A DNA stretch of 64,000 bases from Deltaproteobacteria bacterium (GTDB lineage: Bacteria > Desulfobacterota > Desulfomonilia > UBA1062). Made by a program: the position numbers and the translations under genes. The notes under the pieces are model-generated. The model made no database searches and was not told where the DNA came from. It was given only the letters and a program-made list of their open reading frames with translations. The stretch is from NCBI GenBank assembly GCA_018433775.1, contig JAHDQN010000001.1, forward strand, positions 16,555 through 80,554, in the 5' to 3' direction. The stretch's first letter is position 1, and every line of letters starts with the position of its first letter. Shown here piece after piece: positions 62,360 through 64,000 of the stretch.

Positions 62360-63696
62360 AGCCCGAAGCGCTCGATCTGCAGGCAAGGATGGATGCCCTG
62401 CGCCCCGGGAATGCGTCGAAACATCTCGATTTCTTCGGGAAGCTGCTCGTGGACAACCGGGAGATGACCATCTGGGACCACGATACCAGGCTATTGCCCG
62501 CGGGTGCCCGGATCTGGAGAAGGCGGGCCAGGGATTTTGCCCGCAGATACATCAGACCCGACGCTCTCCGGGCCGACTCACAGCCACGCGAATACGACCC
62601 CGGGCCCATTGTCTCGCAGGCGGCCCGCAAGGGGTTTCAGACCCTTCTGCTCGCCCTGCCACTGGGGACCGCCTTTCCCGGCAGCTACTTCCTCAAGTCG
62701 GCCTCCTTCCAGGTGGCCGTGGTGGCGGAGGAATTCGCGGTGGAATCCGGGGGAATCGCCCTGCTGCTAATGGCCCATCACCTGGGGTGCGCGCCTCTGC
62801 TCATGAGCGGGCACGTGCCGACGATCCTTCGCCACCTGCTGCCGCTGTATGCAAGGACACTGCGGGGAAGGCCCGAGATCATGGCCTTTGCCATCACCGA
62901 ACCGGGGGCCGGCTCGGATGTGGAGGAAACCGAAGGAGGGGCTGAGGCCAGGCTGGTCACGACGGCGCGGCAGGTCGACGGGGGTTTCGTGATCAACGGC
63001 CGGAAGTGCTTCATATCTGACGGAGCCATTGCAGACAAGGTGACCCTGTTTGCGAAGCTCCAGGGCGAAGGCCTGGAGTCCTGGACCTGCTTTCTCATTG
63101 AAAAGGGAATGGAGGGATACTCCATCGGCAGGCAGGAGCACAAGCTGGGCCAGCGGGCGGCCGATGCGTCAGAGCTGATCCTCGATGACGTGCGGGTGCC
63201 GCAGAGAAACGTCGTGGGACGTTTGAGGAGCGGATGGGCCAACAACCGCAATGTCCTCAACTATTCCCGGCCCGTGGTTGGGGCCATGGCCCTCGGCCAT
63301 GCCCGGGGCGCCTTCGAGCGCGCCCTGGAGTTCTGCCGGAGCACCGTGCTCGGCGGGAAGCGGCTCATCGATTACCAGGATGTCCAGATCGAGCTCGCCG
63401 ACATGATCGTCAAGCTCTGGTCGGCACGGGCACTGATCTGGCACAGCTGCAGCCAGTTCCGGTGCTACCAGTCGGCGTCTGCTGCGGCCAAGGTGGCTGC
63501 CTCGGACATCTCGTTCGAGGTGTGCACAAGGGCCATGGAGATCATGGGCGACTACGGATACCTGGAAAACCACGGGGCCGAGAGCCTCTGGCGGGATTCC
63601 CGCCTCACCCAGATCTATGAGGGGACCAATCAGATCAACCGTCTCGCCGTGATCGAGCACCAGTGGGCAGAGATATCCGGAAGGTGTGGCGGCTAG
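62356..63696 (+). CDS. Acyl-CoA dehydrogenase family protein (second of pair)
   Basis: This 446-residue FAD enzyme is an acyl-CoA dehydrogenase. It has FAITEPGAGSDVEE (substrate/FAD region), the beta-domain GGFVINGRKCFISDG, GHARGAFERALEFC and the C-terminal MEIMGDYGYLENHGAE, then IYEGTNQINRLAV; the YEGT Glu position is where many members carry the catalytic base. ATG 62356 overlaps the stop of the first acyl-CoA dehydrogenase. With it, a two-subunit enzyme is plausible. It should introduce a double bond into an acyl-CoA, passing electrons to an ETF not seen here. Confidence 0.92.
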   Translation: MKPEALDLQARMDALRPGNASKHLDFFGKLLVDNREMTIWDHDTRLLPAGARIWRRRARDFARRYIRPDALRADSQPREYDPGPIVSQAARKGFQTLLLALPLGTAFPGSYFLKSASFQVAVVAEEFAVESGGIALLLMAHHLGCAPLLMSGHVPTILRHLLPLYARTLRGRPEIMAFAITEPGAGSDVEETEGGAEARLVTTARQVDGGFVINGRKCFISDGAIADKVTLFAKLQGEGLESWTCFLIEKGMEGYSIGRQEHKLGQRAADASELILDDVRVPQRNVVGRLRSGWANNRNVLNYSRPVVGAMALGHARGAFERALEFCRSTVLGGKRLIDYQDVQIELADMIVKLWSARALIWHSCSQFRCYQSASAAAKVAASDISFEVCTRAMEIMGDYGYLENHGAESLWRDSRLTQIYEGTNQINRLAVIEHQWAEISGRCGG

Positions 63697-63846
63697 GACG
63701 CTGTGTGCAGGCGGGCCCTTCCTTCAACGGTATGGCCGGCGGCCGGTTGCGACTTGGTGATCAGTCAATGAACAAGGAGGGGCGAAAGAGGGGAGGTTTC
63801 AGCAGGCAGAAGCCGGGAAAGGCCCCTGCAGAGAAGACGGAACCCC

Positions 63847-63951
63847 CTATCTGCTGTTGGCCGGTGAGGTTTGGGCGATTTTTTTGGAGGCGAAGCGGAG
63901 TATGATGGCAGCGAAGGCGGCGGTGCCGATGATGATGAAGGAGATAGTCAT
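63847..63951 (-). CDS. Tiny single-pass membrane protein
   Basis: This 34-codon gene encodes MTISFIIIGTAAFAAIILRF followed by a basic, polar tail, i.e. one transmembrane helix. Its ATG overlaps the stop of the gene running off the window (ATGA), so it is translated by coupling. Small overlapping partners of this kind accompany some membrane transporters. The identity of the larger partner cannot be read from the few codons present, so the assignment stays open. Confidence 0.55.
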   Translation of the reverse strand: MTISFIIIGTAAFAAIILRFASKKIAQTSPANSR

Positions 63952-64000
63952 GCGCGTTTTTTCCTTTCGATCACGACCTCTTTGATAAAGCCTTTGAAGC
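63948..64000 (-). CDS. C-terminal end of a gene that continues beyond the window
   Basis: The last 17 codons read FKGFIKEVVIERKKRA and a stop. The basic, charged end is typical of many cytoplasmic tails, including those of transporters. It overlaps the tiny membrane-protein gene. Function cannot be assigned from this fragment. Confidence 0.5.
   Translation of the reverse strand, partial: FKGFIKEVVIERKKRA

Overview
The window looks like chromosomal DNA from a GC-rich anaerobic bacterium, most likely a Desulfobacterota (former Deltaproteobacteria) lineage with syntrophic or fermentative acyl-CoA metabolism. This rests on gene content: an adenosylcobalamin-dependent ribonucleotide reductase, a tungstate ABC transporter, a 4-hydroxybutyryl-CoA dehydratase-like enzyme, a very large double CoA-activase protein, two acyl-CoA dehydrogenases, hydroxyacyl-CoA dehydrogenases and many PAS sensor kinases. 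No rRNA, tRNA, CRISPR array, transposase or prophage gene was seen. The taxonomic placement is inference.

Layout. 0-8.5 kb: 3' part of an M29 aminopeptidase, an exported protein plus lipoprotein pair of unknown function, an orphan ABC substrate-binding protein, an FKBP isomerase, an SRAP (abasic-site) protein, a START-domain protein and a Nudix hydrolase. 8.5-22.7 kb: a SWIM zinc-finger protein, then four PAS-rich sensor histidine kinases that share domains and near-identical DNA blocks, with a nitroreductase and a small unknown gene among them. 22.8-27.1 kb: a stand-alone ribosomal protein S4 whose end overlaps ptsP (nitrogen PTS enzyme I), then a SIR2-like protein. 27.5-38.7 kb: an SDR dehydrogenase, tupABC, a DUF4382-type lipoprotein with a Cys/Asp/Glu-rich insert, a hemolysin III-type membrane protein, nrdJ, a small secreted acidic protein, a NifX/NifB-type protein and an AI-2E-type permease. 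39-46.5 kb: 3-hydroxyacyl-CoA dehydrogenase and SDR genes divergent from a TetR regulator and a 4-hydroxybutyryl-CoA dehydratase-like gene, then an amidase and a second orphan substrate-binding protein. 46.7-52.7 kb: an RNA methyltransferase, a Lon-family AAA protease, a SagB-type nitroreductase and an M20 amidohydrolase. 53-64 kb: an apparent operon of double CoA-activase, 2-hydroxyacid dehydrogenase and a ThDP enzyme, then an acetoacetate-decarboxylase-family gene, two overlapping acyl-CoA dehydrogenase genes, and a tiny membrane protein overlapping a gene that runs off the window.

The most unusual structure is non-coding. Three families of short dispersed repeats (heads GGGGAC or GGGGTC) share one layout: the head, then a 3-4 bp stem closing a 9-nt loop. 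Most copies lie within a few bases to tens of bases of a stop codon, with the head facing the gene end. Between convergent genes they form inverted, REPIN-like pairs. A third-family element at 43.58 kb is a perfect 26-bp hairpin inside a larger element with 10-bp terminal inverted repeats. No REP-associated (RAYT) transposase is present in the window, so any mobilising enzyme would have to be elsewhere.

How the genes may work together (inference): hydroxyacid and acyl-CoA dehydrogenases, CoA-activase/dehydratase parts and the 4-hydroxybutyryl-CoA dehydratase homologue suggest anaerobic degradation of organic, hydroxy or amino acids through CoA thioesters. Tungstate uptake would fit tungsten enzymes such as aldehyde oxidoreductases or formate dehydrogenases. 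The kinases, ptsP and TetR would supply regulation.
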